This document shows positions 4,915-5,606 of a DNA stretch of 5,606 nt, one piece after another. The stretch lies in the NCBI GenBank assembly GCA_902766845.1, contig CACXFD010000154.1:1-5606 (forward strand), given 5' to 3'. The translations under genes and the position numbers were made by a program. Origin of the DNA: an uncultured Lachnospiraceae bacterium. GTDB lineage: Bacteria > Bacillota > Clostridia > Lachnospirales > Lachnospiraceae. The notes beneath the pieces were generated by a model that saw only the letters and a list, made by a program, of their open reading frames with translations, had not been told where the DNA came from and searched no databases. How positions within the stretch are numbered: the stretch's first letter is position 1; the number at the start of each line of letters is the position of its first letter.

Positions 4915-5606
4915 GTGGCTAGAAAGAAAGAGCAAAAGATCATACGTTACCGAAAGCCGATCAACATCAACATCGGTATGGTGATCTTTGCCTTTCTTTT
5001 TCTTTATCTGATCATCATCGGCGTGCTGTATCTGACGCGCGACCACGTGCAGATGTACCGGGTCACGGAAGGCTCGCTTTCCGGGAGCACCCGGTACACC
5101 GGCCTGATCGTCCGGTCCGAGGAAGTGACCAGCGCGGAGAACAGCGGCTACGTCAATTTCTACCTGCGGGAAGGCTCCAAGGCCGGCGTGGGAACGCTCG
5201 TATACTCGCTGGATGAAAATGGCACCGCAACGGAAAAGCTCTCGCAGCTGGCCCGCGAATCCGGCAATCTGACCGAGGACCGGCTGTCCTCGCTGCGCAC
5301 GCGGCTCAGCCAGTATTCCTCGTCCTATGACCCGATGCGCTTTTCGGACCTGTATGACGTATCGTATGACCTGCGGTCCAGCCTGATGGAATATGTCAAC
5401 CAGACGGCGCTCGAGGAGCTCATGCGTTCGCTGGACGGCTTGGGATCCTATTTCAGCCTCAAGTACGCGCAGCAGAGCGGGCTCGTGGTCTACTCTACGG
5501 ACGGGTATGAAGACTGGCAGGAAACGGACGTCAAAAAAGCGGACTTTGACCGGTCCGGCTATCAGCGCACGGCCGTGAGAGGCGGTCAGCTGATCGAAGG
5601 CGGAAA
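4915..5606 (+). CDS. Membrane-anchored HlyD-like protein, 5' part
   Basis: The first 230 codons of a protein running off the window, with a GTG start. A stop codon lies 15 bases upstream in the same frame, so no longer form is possible. The N-terminus is a basic cytoplasmic stretch (ARKKEQK, then RYRK), followed by one membrane segment at about residues 22-40. Next comes a short region resembling one half of a biotinyl/lipoyl barrel (TGLIVRSEEV, then SGYVNFYLREGSKAGVGTLVYSLDENG), the hallmark of HlyD-type periplasmic adaptor proteins. A mostly helical, Ser/Leu-rich stretch follows (SQLARESGNLTEDRLSSLRT). In a Gram-positive cell this would face the outside and could link to an export or cell-envelope complex; no ABC transporter is visible in the window. 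From memory, such proteins often lie upstream of ylmE-sepF-type division genes in Lachnospiraceae, which cannot be tested here. Confidence 0.8.
   Translation, partial: MARKKEQKIIRYRKPININIGMVIFAFLFLYLIIIGVLYLTRDHVQMYRVTEGSLSGSTRYTGLIVRSEEVTSAENSGYVNFYLREGSKAGVGTLVYSLDENGTATEKLSQLARESGNLTEDRLSSLRTRLSQYSSSYDPMRFSDLYDVSYDLRSSLMEYVNQTALEELMRSLDGLGSYFSLKYAQQSGLVVYSTDGYEDWQETDVKKADFDRSGYQRTAVRGGQLIEGG

Noticed and set aside
4180..5046. Minus-strand open frame across the terminator, promoter and P-loop gene
   Set aside because: It would run through a strong plus-strand promoter and terminator and antisense to two well-supported genes; no domain is recognisable.

Overview
The window reads as a dense, GC-rich, all-forward stretch of a Gram-positive chromosome, most likely a member of the Clostridia close to Lachnospiraceae. 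This is inferred from the gene order (class B PBP, MinD-like, SEDS glycosyltransferase, methylglyoxal synthase, D,D-carboxypeptidase), from strong AGGAGG-type ribosome binding sites and from TGG-extended -10 promoters. It was not checked against a database. No RNA gene, mobile element or CRISPR array was seen.

Region 1 (1-998) is the 3' part of a PBP2-type transpeptidase gene with all three penicillin-binding motifs. It is followed by an AT-rich gap of 104 bases with an extended -10 element and three copies of TTTTCGT. Region 2 (1103-4346) is a tightly packed unit: minD-like (1103-1834), a rodA/ftsW-type SEDS gene overlapping it by 11 bases (1824-2975), an mgsA homologue (2986-3384) and a lipoprotein-type D,D-carboxypeptidase overlapping mgsA by 25 bases (3360-4346). 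A 12-bp perfect hairpin ends this unit.

Region 3 starts directly behind that hairpin with a well-formed promoter (TTGATT, 17 bases, TAGAAT) and a short leader hairpin. It carries a small P-loop protein of unknown function (4480-4899) and a GTG-started, membrane-anchored HlyD-like protein that runs off the window (4915-5606).

Functionally, region 2 pairs a class B PBP with its SEDS partner and a D,D-carboxypeptidase, so the theme is peptidoglycan synthesis during elongation. The unusual points are in the two genes beside them. The MinD-like protein has no room for MinC or MinE next to it, has lost the signature lysine of the deviant Walker A motif, and stops before the C-terminal membrane-targeting helix. 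The methylglyoxal synthase homologue differs from the classical enzymes at several catalytic or phosphate-binding positions (Ser to Ala, Asp to Glu, His to Thr, Asp to Asn). Both look like family members kept in place but changed in function, and they are the best candidates for something undescribed here.
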